From Serinus canaria (Eukaryota; Chordata; Aves; Passeriformes; Fringillidae), in NCBI RefSeq assembly GCF_022539315.1, contig NC_066343.1:43603433-43667432 (forward strand): a stretch of DNA of 64,000 nucleotides, read 5' to 3'. Position numbers and translations under genes: made by a program. Shown piece by piece: positions 49,443 through 62,045 of this stretch. Under the pieces are notes generated by a model. It made no database searches, was not told where the DNA came from, and saw only the letters and a list, made by a program, of their open reading frames with translations. How positions within the stretch are numbered: the first letter of the stretch is position 1; each line of letters starts with the position of its first letter.

Positions 49443-50340
49443 CTACATCAGTCGATTTCCTCATCACTATGAGATACTTCTCATCAGGTCCTATAGAATT
49501 ATGCATGATTATGTTCCTCAGGTGGTCACAAACCTGATCTCTTACAGTGGGAAGATCTTTGCTCCCACAGTCCCTGTTGTGAGATCCATCCCCTCAAAAA
49601 GTGAAAGAAGAGAGGTTGCCAGTGAAGACTGAGGCAAAACCTTGTTGAGCACCTCAGCCTTCTCCTCATACATTGCTAGCAGTTTTCCAGCTTGCTTGTG
49701 AGAATGGGTGTACTTTCTCTGACCTTCCCATTCTGGTCAACCTACCTGTAGTAGCCTTTGTGATTCTTTGTATGCCTTGCCAAGGAGAACTGCACTTTTG
49801 CCTTGGTCTTCTTCACCCTGTCTCTACACAACTGGGAGGCACCCCATGCTCTTCCCAGGAAGAAGACCTGTCCCTGCTTCACTGCCACTGCATTTCCTTC
49901 CTGCCCTTTTGTTTGACCAAGCTTTCCCTATTCTGCCATATCATCTCTTGCCTTCTTTGCCTGAATTCTTGTTCCTGAGGATCACTAGGTCTTATGCTCT
50001 ATGAAAGACTTTATCAAAGATCTGACAGCTCTGCTTCCTTGTCCTTGAGGGCAGCTTGCTAGAGGGTCCAGTAATGAGATTCATTTGACCAAGTTTCAGG
50101 AATGGCATCTTGGTCACAACTTTCTAGCACCATGGTGGCTTCCAGCTCCTGTTTGCTGCCCATAATGCAGGTATTGGTGTGGAGGCACTTCAGATGGATT
50201 GTTGGCCTTCTAGAGGAGCTCCCCTAAATTTCTTTGAGGTATTTCCCTGGTGTCTCCCTGTTGCTTGTCACTGCCTTAGAAATTCCTGTCTCATCTCCTT
50301 AAGACTCCAAGTTTCCAGTATTCCAGTTTCCAATATTCCA

Positions 50341-50734
50341 GTGTGGCTAGCACATTAGACTCATGGACAGAGGGCCCTTGCTGATACTAAATATGTATGT
50401 TTCTTTGTTTTACATATTGAAAGAATGACTTTGATTTGATGTTTGAATTTAATGCAAATTTATTCCAAAAATCAGTTTAATACTTTGTTATAAACTGACC
50501 AGTGGTCAGTAAAGAAAGATGAGCTGCAGATGGAGTGGAAAGAAAAACTTGCAGAAATTCTGCTGCAACTTTCCTCTTTTTGTGTGTGTATGTATGTATC
50601 TATACAATACATTATGGTAATTGCATACACAGTGTTTCCTTATAAATGTATTATGTATATAAACAAAAAATACATGCTTATACTCATATAGATTGTATGC
50701 ACACAGTGCATACATACATGCATTCAGATACTTC
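50341..50734. other. Gap between two CR1 copies, nothing recognised
   Basis: AT-rich sequence with a GTGTGTATGTATGTAT stretch near 50583. It may be the original target sequence separating two independent insertions. Confidence 0.45.
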
Positions 50735-51262
50735 CCCCCACATCTGGGGTTCTGCATCCAGTTCTGGGATCCTCAGTGCAAGACAGACATGGAGCAGCTG
50801 GAGCAGGTCCAGTGGAGGGTGGCAAAGAAAAAGAAAAGAAAACTGGAGCATCTGTTTATCAGGAAATGCTGAGGGAGCTGGGCCTGTTCAGCCTCGAGGA
50901 GGGACATCTGTGTGGGGACCTCATCGATGCATACAAGTGTCTGAAGGGAGAGTGTCAAAATTATGGATTCAGGCTCTGCTTGGTGCTGACTTGGAGTAGG
51001 ACAAGGGGGAATAAACAGAAACTGAAGCACAGGAGGTTCTATGTGAACATGAGGAAAAAATTCTTTACTGTGCAGTGACTGAGTACTGGCACAGATTGCC
51101 CATAAATGTTACGGAGTCTCCCTACTGGAGATACTCCAGGACCATCAGGATGCAAATCTGTGCCATGGGCTCTGAGATGATCATGCCTGAGCAGGCAGGT
51201 TAGAGCACATGACCTTTTTGATGGTCGGTTCTAATCCTACCAATCAATTTTGTGATTTTGAT
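50735..51262 (+). mobile_element. CR1 LINE 3' fragment
   Basis: The plus strand has GGGGTTCTGCATCCAGTTCTG, GAGCAGCTGGAGCAGGTCCA, MLRELGLFSLEEGHL in translation, KHRRFYVNMRKKFFT, and a CR1 tail ending in TTGTGATTTTGATTC. The end runs directly into an (AT)/(ACAT) microsatellite, a frequent fate of CR1 3' ends. Confidence 0.88.
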
Positions 51263-51266
51263 TCAA

Positions 51267-51381
51267 ATATACATACATATTCATATATATACACATATAT
51301 ACATATACATATATACACATATACATATATATACATATACACACACACACTTTTTTATATATATATATATATATATATAAA
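51267..51381. repeat. (ATAC/AT)n microsatellite at a CR1 3' end
   Basis: Compound ATACATATAC, ACACACAC and a closing run of AT units follow the CR1 terminus immediately. Confidence 0.93.
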
Positions 51382-51794
51382 CGGCATAATGTTTTTTCTG
51401 TACTGGAATTTTTGCTACCAGAAAAGCTTTTTGGCTAGTTCTTGAGAAAAAGTGAGATATACATAAATTCTAAAAATTGTCTGTGAAAATAACTGCACTG
51501 TTGAAAGGGAAACCAACTATCCCTTTAATCTTAGGAGTAAATTCTAGCAAACATTGGTTTCTGTTCGGAGTTTTGCATTTCTTATTCTATTTTCCTTATT
51601 CTCCTGTTTCCTTATCTGTTCTGTATATTGTAAACCCTCTTTCTCAACTTTATTACTGAGGTTTTTTGAGATATAGAGTAATCTTACTCTGTGTTTAGAA
51701 TATGTTACCCTAGTCATTACTTAAACCAAAGCCAGTATTGTGATCCTGTGTCTTATAGTAGTATATAATATAGCATACAAGATTTTTTTATTTC

Positions 51795-51880
51795 TATATA
51801 TATAAAATGATTATATATATAGATATATATATATGAAATGATTATATATATATGAAATTATATATATATTTATAAAATGA
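51795..51880. repeat. (AT)n-rich minisatellite with ATGAAATGATT unit
   Basis: Runs of TATATATA are separated by repeated AAATGATT words; an imperfect AT-rich tandem array. Confidence 0.85.
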
Positions 51881-53640
51881 TTATTACAGTAATGAAAATG
51901 AGACCTGCTAACGACCAAGCTTCTGAAATCTTTCTAATTCTGTGAAGGGCCAGCTCTTATGGATGTTTTGTCTTGAAAGCACTGTTGAATGGGATTGGTA
52001 AAAGAATGCTTGTAGATTTTTGCCAATTTCAGGATCTCCTCTTCTTTAAGAAATCTGATGATTTCCATTTACGATGGCAATATTTTACAGAAAGGATAAC
52101 ATTACGACTTTTTTAATTATAAAAGAAGAATAATCAAAACTGGTCTGGCATTACACTGGCTTGCAAAAGAGGATCTTCATTCCTTTTATCCTGGGTTATA
52201 TTACTGTTATAAAAGTACATTGTAATACACTGTGATTATATTGTCATGGGAACATTTTTGTATGCTGTATCTTTGGTTAGTTTTTGTTATGTTATAGAAA
52301 GTATCTTTGCATTTTCTGTGAAAAAGCTTCAAGACTGTGAAAATGTTAGGAACTTACTGTTCCTATTAAAACAGTCTTGGGAAAATTAATATTTAAAACT
52401 GAGGCTACACATAAAATAATGGGAAATATCAGGTGTTGACAAGATGTAGTGCCACAGTGGGAAAAAGCGTAGAGGTTAATAAGTTATGTGAAGGATAATG
52501 GAAGCTCAGCTGAAATTACACCATGCTTCTTAACTGAAAACTTCTTTTACTACTTCATGTAATTGCACTATTGCCAGTCATGGGATAGATATGCAAAGGG
52601 AGACAGTTGTTATTGAGACAGGTGTTATTGAAATTGATTTCAGGCGAGGTTGGTGACTTTGAGGTATTAGATAATTTCAGTGGAAGTACTACTGAGTGTT
52701 CTGTTGGATGGTTTGTGCTATACTCATTGTTGGCCCTTAGTACTTAAAAATCTCTCTTATTAAGCTTATTGGAATTTCATCCAAAAATTTCAAGAATATC
52801 TGTTGCAAACTTGAATTACAGACCTAAGCCAGGTATCATTGTAGGACATTACTCATAAAGAAAATGGTGTTTATTGTGATGGTTCAGGAGTGAGCAAACT
52901 TAATCTGCAGTTTATTTTCATAGAGTGAACTGATGGAACAGATCCCCCCTCAGCAAGGCAGTTGGTACCAGATCTCACATTGACTTGGAAAAGTCATTTG
53001 TACTATCGTTATTTTATGGGGTTTACCTCATGTTCAGTACTGGTTAGTCTAGGTGACGTCTGCCACAACCCTGATTGTATCCTGGTCACCTGATGGTCCC
53101 TTCTTTTTGTAATTGTTTCCTAGTAGTTCATGGGTGTTTTGCCTTTGGTTTTCATGAGTTTAGTGTCCATTCATAATTATGAGAGCTGGAAAATAGTAGG
53201 GCCATGGTATTAGCTCTGTGTTCTGAAGGGATCACGGTAGGTTGAATCATGGTATATTGTTTTCAAGAGGCTTTTTTAATGTCATGCTAAAGACAGTCAC
53301 TCTGTGAATAGCATCTGAGTCACCATGCTAATTATCCAAAACCTCATAGAACTGAGGAAAAAACATTATTTGGAGGAGAAGTCCAGTAATCCTTCTAGTG
53401 TGGCAACTTGTAAGAACTGAAATAGGGGAGCAATTTTATTCTAAGTGATAGTTGCAGAGTTAAAACCCCCTCAACTGAATGCATACTATTAAATGTATGG
53501 TCTGCATAATACTATCATCTGTAGCAGATGTTGATTGTGAAGAAAGAAAATGTGGATAAGAATGTAATTTTGTAGTGTACTGCAATATTTGAAAAATACA
53601 AGTCTCTCTTAAATAGACCAAAATCTATGAATGAACTTTA
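51881..53640. other. Intron-like stretch, nothing recognised
   Basis: AT-rich sequence without recognised exons or repeats. Confidence 0.5.
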
Positions 53641-53705
53641 TAATCACAGAATACTGGGTGGTAAGGAACCTCACAGATCATCTGGTCCAGGCTTTCTTAG
53701 CAAAA
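53641..53705 (-). mobile_element. Very short CR1 3'-terminal fragment
   Basis: AATCACAGAATACTGGGTGG, AAGGAACCTCACAGATCATC and TGGTCCAG resemble the antisense CR1 terminus. Only about 65 bp are recognisable, so it is either strongly 5'-truncated or old. Confidence 0.6.
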
Positions 53706-56700
53706 ACTGCCTGGTTTATTAGTGCAATGCTTTATATTATTATCTGTTTCTCTGAGGTGCACTGTAGCTCTGGAGTGCACTGAATTGTAGTATCTTTGTA
53801 TTTATTCATACTAGCATTATGCTGTTGCTTACTTCTGGCGCTTGAAATGCACCAGCGCCTTTTGAATGCAGGATCAATGCCCCAAAGTATGCAAGATAGT
53901 CTTTCTACCTCTTGAGATGAAGCTAGCTTTTGAAAACTGTTGTTTTATTTGTAAGACTAAGAAGTAGAGGTCTATTTGCTGAGGCAGACACAATTTAGAG
54001 AAGGCTAACACAGGCTGATACTTTTGGGTGTACCCACATGCTGCCAACTTTGCTTCTCACTTCCCCAAAATTGGGTTATTTTACTTCTTGTGATATTGAT
54101 GAACTGAACTAGTGCTGAATGTGGCCCATCCAGATACTGTGCAGGTTGTTAAGTAAACTGTTTCTTGGATGATGAAAGTACTAATTTTAACTGAGGAAGA
54201 CTTGTATGGTTTAATCTTAAGTGCTGTGTTAGCCCTATTACCACAATTGTAGTCAACAAACAAACATTTAATCCTTTCAGCTTCAGAAGGAATAAGCAAC
54301 TGATACTGTGTGCTCTTCCTATCTTTGAAAAATTTATTTCTTTCTTCATATGAACATAATGTGTGACATCACAGGCACACTCTTTCCAAGTATTTGGCAA
54401 GGGCTCCAGGTTTTTTGTTAAGTATCCGAAGCAGGGAAAAGAGAGTTATTGTCAGATTTTGTTTAGATAGAGCATGGTATATGCTGACAAAAGAAATATT
54501 TCTGCCAACAGTGCTGCATCAGCTCTCTAAGTAATGTTAATCTAAGAGGATGGAGGTAGCATTTTAGTGTGCTTTTTTGCTCAAAGTTTGTCTGAGGGTG
54601 TGAAATTAAAGATATTATGCTCTTATGTTCTATAAGATAGTTACCAACATTGATTATCTGGTTTGTGTATTGAGAATATGTAATCTGTTTTATAAACATA
54701 GGAAAACACTAAAAAATTGCTGTGTGTTATGAAATACTAGCTTAATTTCAGTCTGGAAATGCCTGTCAATTACTTTTGTTTAGCTTAAGGTGTACTTTCC
54801 AAGCTATCTGCATCACAAATTAATGGACTTTGAACTTCTTTTAAAGACACGGATTCAGTGTTTCCTGTTAGAAAAACTGTAATCATGGCCATCCTGTTCA
54901 AAAAATGACCTTTAAAGTACTTGTTTGTAGGGAACATGGCAGAGCAAGAAGACCCTTTCAAACATCTGAGGAAGCTTATTTAAACTAGCTGAAGTCTAAT
55001 ACTTTCTGTAGAATTAAACAAGACATCCATAAGGTTAATTCATATGGACATTGCCATTATATCTCATTTGGTGTCTTGTTGGTTGCTTAAACGAAAACAT
55101 TTAGAAACTAGATACCTAATTGAACTTCTCAGAGCTCACTTATTCTGAAGTTAGTGCTAAAGGCCCTTCCAAACTGCTGCTTGAAAGCATGTTGATGATA
55201 CGTCTTTGACAGTAATGTTCATTTCTCTTTTCTTTTTTTTTTTCTTTTCTAATGCCAAGATAAGTACTACTTGTATAATCCTTGCCTAATTTATTTTAGA
55301 ATTGATAGAATTTGGTGTTTCATCCCAGATTTAAGATCCCATGCCCACAGTCATTAAAGAAATCTTCTTTGATTTATATAAATGTTTTGTCATAATGCAG
55401 TCTTTAGGGAAGAATTATACCCTTTCACTGAAAGAAAAGAAACCATTCAAAGGATTGAGTTTCTTTTTCTTAATTTGTAATATAGCCTATTTTGGTGCTT
55501 CAGGGCAATATTTTTTTTTCTCTCCAGCTTATGAAGGGTGTTTCAGCTGAATATGCTCATACCTTTAAAAATCATTTGGTGTGAGAACTTTTTAAGTTAC
55601 AGGGTGGTTTATTTTTTTTTTCTATAATACACTATACCCTGCCTTTGAGCTTTCAATTTAAGTCTTCTGTCATATACTGCCAAAAACTTTGTTCAGAGCT
55701 CTGTCTGTGTTGAAACATGTATGCCTGTCCCAGTGTCATAACTAATTATATACCTTGTATGCTTACTTCTAGTAATTGGAAAGTAGACCTACCGCAGGAT
55801 AAGTTTTAGTATTAGATTGTATCTTGGGGACATGTTGCAGAAATCAAGTTTCCACCAAGCAGCAACTTGAATTTGTAAACAGATATGACTATTTAAAGTG
55901 CATCAGCTCATGGTTGTTTCTTGAAATCTGTGTGTGTTTGTTTTAAACCTGGGGAGAAGGTGTTTTTGAACTGTACCTCTGCATGTGTAGTAATTATTAA
56001 CTACTTCTTTTAATCACAGTATTCTGAAGTGTCTGTCTCCGCTTCAGATGAAGGCCAATGTTGCCATGCTGTCTTTCTGCAGATTTTGTTTGGTGGTTCT
56101 GAACTTGCAGAAAATGTGTCTGTACATAGTGCTTGGCTAAGTTCTGTTGGCCTGAAGTGCTGTTTACAGTTCCTTACGTTAAGAAAAGGAAAAAAAAAAA
56201 GAAAAGGACTGGCTTTTTTATCAGTAAGAAAGCATGGAAGTTAGAGAAAAAAGCAGCATTTCTTCCATCTTTTCTTTTGCAGAATCCTTGGTTTGTGTTT
56301 TGTGTGTATGTATACAAATATGTGTCTTTGTGTATCTATAAATTTTCCTAGGTACATGCAGAAGGAAAGAAGGAGTCTTGCAGTTATGTGAAGGGGTTTT
56401 TTTGTGCTTAGAGCCAGGCTAGCAAACAATGATTTATACACACCAACATGTATAAAATATGTTCTCCTTGTCCATGCCTGCTGAATAAAGACTTTGTCAG
56501 TCTTAAGTCTCAGAGCTTCACATGTAGTTGCAATTAAAGTCTTAGGACTGAGCATTTAATACTAACAATAGATTATAGTATTGTCAGGTTTTGTTCTGAT
56601 TGTGGTCTTTGTTAAATTATGAGACCTCATTTTTATGGGAGTTCCATGGCTATTTGCTGTTGTGCATTAAAAACTGTTTAATAGAGAATGTATCAGTGTT

Positions 56701-57118
56701 TTAGTAAAACTACAGCACTAGTGCTTGGATTTCTCAAACATGCATATTTAATTTTTTGACATGATACCGTATATCTGCGTATATTTATTATAATCATGAT
56801 TGCTTTATGGGGAAATTTCTTTTTTTTAATATGGAAATGATTGGTTGTCTCTTATTATGTGAAATTTAAGTTTAGTTTTTTTTCCAATTAAAAGTTTCTT
56901 AGATAATGTACTGGTTATGTAACCTTCTGTCTGTTAGTTCTGTGGCAAGAGTGCAGCATGATTTTTGTCAAATAAGGTTGTTACTTTTTGGCATCTTTGA
57001 AATTAATGTGAATTAAATCACTTCCTTTAAAAGTTTTTGACAACAAAATGTTTTGTGTGCTTTTAAACATTTCCAATGTCTTGTCAGACAGTTTTATCTT
57101 TCACTTTTCTCTCCACAG
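53706..57118. other. Intron-like stretch, nothing recognised
   Basis: AT-rich with a T/C-rich run near 55228-55250. No exon or repeat was identified. Confidence 0.5.
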
Positions 57119-57236
57119 CTGGCATTTTTTAGAAGGGCTCAGGGAAGGAGAAGACTGGGTCAGTCTGACCAGGGAAAGTATAATGCTGTCCCGCATTCCA
57201 GTTTTATATGTGTCACAACTGAGTTAATATTACTTG
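57119..57236 (+). other. Candidate exon (118 bp) downstream of the first exon
   Basis: A strong pyrimidine tract, TTTCACTTTTCTCTCCACAG, ends at 57118, and position 57237 begins GTAAGAAAG, a strong donor. Joined to the exon ending at 38001, the frame from the ATG at 37999 stays open through this segment (LAFFRRAQGRRRLG at its start). The frame from the ATG at 37991 reaches a TAA after about 40 codons. The segment is moderately richer in G+C than its surroundings in its first half. No protein family was recognised, and it may be an untranslated or alternative exon, or a chance match. Confidence 0.33.
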
Positions 57237-60200
57237 GTAAGAAAGATTAGTGCACTGCAAGTAAGATCTTTTGTTGATTTTTAAACTTCAGTTTTCTTTT
57301 TCAAATAAATGCAAAAATTTAGTGTCCAAATTTCTGCATAAAAAGAAAGATTATTTGCCAGCACAAAAAAGCATACTTTATATACAGAATTTTGGTGGGT
57401 TTTTTTTTTTTTTTTTAATATTTCTCATGTTTGAACTTCAATAAATTTATTATCTTTCTTTTTGTTCTTACAACTCTCTGCTCACATGTGGATTTGAAAA
57501 ACTTGATTTTGAAAATTAGGCCAGCTATTCTGCTGATATGAAAATTGGAGGTAGAATTGTCTGAGAAACAAGTACACCTTACTCAGCCACTGAAGGATAT
57601 AGGAGCCTGGGTATTTTTCTATGTCCCAGTTCAGGGACTCCATCTTCTGTATCTGTCATTCATTCTTCTCTCCATTGGCATGTCCTCCTTCCCTTTGCTT
57701 GCTGTAAAGGAAGAAGACAGTTTTGTTCTTACCTTTGAGTCACTTTGAATGTGATTGCTCTAGTTTTCTTTCAGACAGGCAAGGTATTTATAATCTTCTC
57801 CCTAAACTTGTGATTTTTAAGTCTGTCTTTCCTCTACAATTTTTATCTCAAGGTTTCCAGAGCATGAGCAGTGAGGAAGTGACATGGGAGTTTTCACTTC
57901 TGGTCACAGAAATCTTGTCGATGAAGACAAAACTATGAGTAGTAGTGGTTACAGAGGGCCATGGAGCTCTTGGTCTGAAAGGTCAAATACATTCTACATT
58001 GCTTCCATTCATTCAATGTTTGAGAGGCCTGTCATGCCATAAGGACTAAAATTCAAAGTACAAGTTCCAGATTGCTTAAAAATGAATGACCCATGCCTGA
58101 AAGTGATTCCTGCTTGCCCACTTGTAAAACGAGAATTTTAGAAGGCCTGAAAAATAATATATTTAATATTAATATATTAATAATAATATATTTCAAGGTT
58201 TCTATGTAGAAAATCAGAAGGAAAGAATGAAGCATCTAGTAGCAGTATTGGCAGAGTAAATGTCATTTGACAATAACAGAAACCTATCAGTAAATTAGCT
58301 GGTAGTTGACAGGAATGTAAAACCATTAAACTCTCTAAAACAAGTAGAGAAATGCTGCCGGGAAAAAACTTGCTTTTGTTCCATGTAAATAACATGTGGC
58401 AAGAGAAGAATTTTTTGCCTGTGGTTGGTGTTGTCTGTTAGATGTAGTTGAACATGAATACCAGAAGTATTTTGTCACTGTTCATGTGGCAGATCATTAT
58501 CACTGTTAAATTATTTTAATATTTAAATTATAAATCCAAAGAGTTGACAATATCCATTATTGCAAAAATAAAATTTTTCATTTCTTTTTGCTACTTCAAA
58601 TTAGTAGATGTGCAGCAATTGCCATTTCTGCTACTGTGCCTCTTTTTACAGGAGAATAAAGCAAGGTTCTTTATGGAAAGGAGAACTCAGTTTAATTTGC
58701 ACAAATTTGGTTTGATTTTCAGTTAAGTGTTGAATGTCAAAATAGATTCACATAGAAGAACTGGGATTGGCTTTTGAATTGTGACCGTATTCCTTGACTT
58801 AGTTCTGGAGTTCAGAGCCTAGAAGAACCAAAGGAACTCTTGCACTGGTCTTATGAATATGGCACAAACTTCCTAGAAGTTAGTCAGTCTGCTGCTGGTT
58901 TCTCTCTGTTATCCTTTGTCTCAGATTTAAGTTTCTGAACATATTTTAATATACACAGAGGAAACTTCTATGTGTCAGCATTTGTTTTGAAACATTTTAA
59001 CTTGCAGTGCTTTACATTTTTACTCCTCTCAGTGATGCAATTTTTAAAGCAAGTTTATTCGCTTTTTAAATGTTTTATAACACATACAAAAAAAAGTAGA
59101 GAAATATTGAAACGTTCTGATGTCTTACTTTTTATTGTGTATTTACCTTGTATAAATATGAGGGCATATAATATATTCTTCTAATGCACATGAAAAAAGC
59201 CTGGATGGAAAGATTCAAAGACCTGTGTGTATGGCAGTGCTGTTGTGTTTTGCTAGTGCACAATGTATTATTGAGTTATACCTCTTGAGAAGAGAACATT
59301 TTTAAGCTCCACAAAAAGCTGAATGACTTTTGTTGTGCAGAGATCTCTAAAACCAAAATCCCATCAAACTAGACCCCCAGCATCTGGTTTTCATCTGTTC
59401 TGATTGTATCAAGAGGAAACAATCCCATGTAGATGAAGAGTTGTATTCACCATGAGTTAGGTCCCTAGTGTGATTGCAAGGGTTGAAAAAGCCACTATCC
59501 AGAACTTGTCCAACACAGTAACTGAATGTATTTTTTTGTTTTGTTTTGTTTTCTGGTTTCAAAGCAATATTGCCTTCATTTTTCAAGGGCTTTGTTGAAG
59601 CTAAAAGAGTTTATTTTTGTCCAGAATCATGCACAGGGAGGTTATTCTTTGCATTATTCCATGAATATCAGTATCATATCAGTAATCTCTCAAGAGGTGA
59701 GGGTGGGTCTGATCCTCTCCCTTAATACTTGCTCCCCTTTCCCATTCCCAAAAATGCCTGCCAGACATATGATACACTAGTAAAAATTCAGTTGTGAGAA
59801 GACTCAGAAGAATGATTGGTGCTGTGTGAACTGCAAAGTAGGGATTCCAGAAACATGATAGATGGTGAAATGAAGCCCTTCCCCTGTGCAAAATGAAGTC
59901 CGTGGCTAATTTGGAGATAACAAAACATCTGGTTCCATGAGAGATCAGACTTACTCTGAAGATCTGCAGAGGACTACAATATGTCTTGTTCATATTTAGT
60001 ATTTTGGAGTGCCTGAACTCCAGCTGCATCCCCTCTGATAAATGATCTGTGAGAGAGGGATGAGCAAACTTCAGGTGTCAATAAGCAAAAGGCAGCATGA
60101 AGAAACCAAATTAGTGACATGGAAAATCTAATGGATTTATTTTAAATGAAAAAGTGCTTTCCTGAAGCCTTGATATTTATATCATTGGGAAATGAACTAT

Positions 60201-61429
60201 AGTAAATTCAACAGGTGCAGGCAGGAGCAAATGTCTTCGCTGGTTTGAGTAGAAGAATAGAATTAAAGTCAGAGTAAATTAAAATAAAAAAAAGTCAAAC
60301 AACTAAATTGTCCCTAAATCAATATAAAATACTCCAAAGGAGAGCTCTGTGGCAGATTTTGTGTCAGTGCATTGATATGAACACAAATTTCTCTCTAAAA
60401 CTTCAACAGAGATTGATACTGGTCCTTAGAACTTTGCCAAGCCATACCAGATATGTTGCTTCTTAGATCCTGTATAGTCTTCTTGTGCTTTATGAATCTC
60501 TGTTTTCAGTAATGCCTGCTCTGGACATATCTGCTTTTTCTCAGAAGATGTCAAGCAGATGAGTATTACTTTTTGAATTGTATCCCATGTGAAGAAGGTA
60601 ACATACGGACTTAGAGGATGCAGCTAGCTTCCCAGTTGGCCTAATTGATGTTCCAAGAATGTAGACTTTTACTAGCCATGACTGTGGTTTCTGTACAAAT
60701 GTTTCCTTCACCTGACAGAGCCTCAGTTGAGTAGCATTTCTGTGCTCCTGTGCCCCTCAGCATGTTCAAGTGCTTGTTCTGAACTCTTAATTAACATAGG
60801 TGTTTTATTTGAAGTGTAATTTTTCTTCATTTTCCTAACTAAACTTTGAACCAAGTCATCTTTATGTTTTTTAATGAATAGTAAATGCATGTATGCCAAA
60901 ACGGAAGAGGAGAAAAAAAGGAGGTTATCTGCAGAATATCTGTACAAAGCAAGCTGAAATTCTTCCCAACATTCCAAACATTATCTGAAAACTGCTTTCA
61001 GTTAGGTTAAAATCCTTGGAAAAATTGTTTTTGCATAGTAAACCTCACTTTTGTTATGAAGATGGTAGTGAGGTTACCGAAACATACTCAAGTGTAACAT
61101 AAAATACCCCTGCAGTGTGGAACTGGAAGTCCAGATTTCAAGTTACTATGAAACTTCCATTCATACTAATCCTATTTCACTAATTGAAAGACTTTTCCAT
61201 TGCTTGTTAAAAGTAGAAATTATTGCCAATGATGACTGTGCAGGATATGAGAAGTGCTTAGCCAAAACAGTGCAACCTAGATAGATGGGTTCTGTGAATT
61301 GTTTAGGAAGGACTTATTTGCCCAATTGCAAAATGATGCCTCACACTTCCCTTGCCTTTTGTTCAGTCCGTGAGATGATTATTACATTTGTTGATTTGAT
61401 GAGTTAGCATTGGTTAAGGGCCAAACTCC
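57237..61429. other. Intron-like stretch, nothing recognised
   Basis: AT-rich with a T-run at 57400-57416 and an AT-rich patch at 58151-58193. No exon with two good splice sites was noted. Confidence 0.5.
57400..57416. repeat. Poly(T) run (17)
   Basis: Uninterrupted T tract. Confidence 0.9.
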
Positions 61430-62003
61430 CACCCAGCTGCCTAATTATTTCTTCGTTCCTCACTTTCCAGCTCCCCACAAGAAGTGCAGGAGGATGGATA
61501 ATGGGAGGTTTTATCGTCAGTCCATAGCAGGTCTCTTCTGCTGTTCCTTCTTCCTCACAGTTTTCCCTTGTCCTGGCATGGATGCTTTCATGTGCTGCAG
61601 ACCTCCAGGAAAAATCGTCTCAATCTGGCATTCCCATGGGCCACAGTTCCTTCAAGGATTATCCACCTGTTCTGGTCTGGGGCCCTCCACAGACCCTGGT
61701 GTTTTCATCTGTTCCAGCACAGTCCCCTTGAGCTGCAGGGCAATCTGGTCCCTAGGGCACCCCTGCTATCTCCTTCTCTGACTTGGGAGTTTGCTCTGCT
61801 TTTTCCTGGTCTTTTTTTCCTTCCCACTCTACTGTGTTTTGCCCTGTCTGAAGTGTATTTTCCCTGAGGCACCACTGTCTTGGCTGAGGGGCTCTGTTGT
61901 GTTCTGTGGTGGGTCCATTGGACAGGGCAGCCCTTGACCTCTTCCTCACAGAGCCAGCCCTGCCACCTGTCCATTGCCAACACTTCCACAGTTACATCAG
62001 CAC
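61430..62003 (+). mobile_element. Endogenous-retrovirus-derived fragment (ERVL-like)
   Basis: The G+C-richer text has wording I associate with the 3' internal, non-coding part of ERVL-type avian elements: GGTCTCTTCTGCTGTTCC, CCTCACAGTTTTCCCTTGTC, CATGGGCCACAGTTCCTTCA, ATCCACCTGTTCTGGTCTGG, GAGCTGCAGGGCAATCTG and GAGGCACCACTGTCTTGGCT. No retroviral gene domain was recognised in it, and no LTR follows within the window. Orientation is from memory of related elements. The short ORFs on both strands are incidental. Confidence 0.55.
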
Positions 62004-62045
62004 AACTGAGTAAGGCAATATGACAGCTGAGCAAGGCAATATGAG
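62004..62045. repeat. 21-bp tandem duplication
   Basis: CTGAGTAAGGCAATATGACA is followed by CTGAGCAAGGCAATATGAGA, differing at two positions; it sits at the right edge of the ERV-like fragment. Confidence 0.88.

Larger units (their letters stand above)
47950..50340 (-). mobile_element. CR1 LINE copy, reverse orientation, inactive
   Basis: Position 47950 onward gives the classic antisense CR1 tail (AATCATAGAATGGTTTGGGT, then GGCAGGGACATCTCTC and CCATCCAGCATGGCCTTGAA). The C-terminal ORF2, reverse-transcriptase and linker sections follow to about 50340. At about 2.4 kb it is 5'-truncated relative to a full element. It lies inside the presumed first intron and opposite to the gene's direction. 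The 5' boundary is approximate. Confidence 0.9.
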
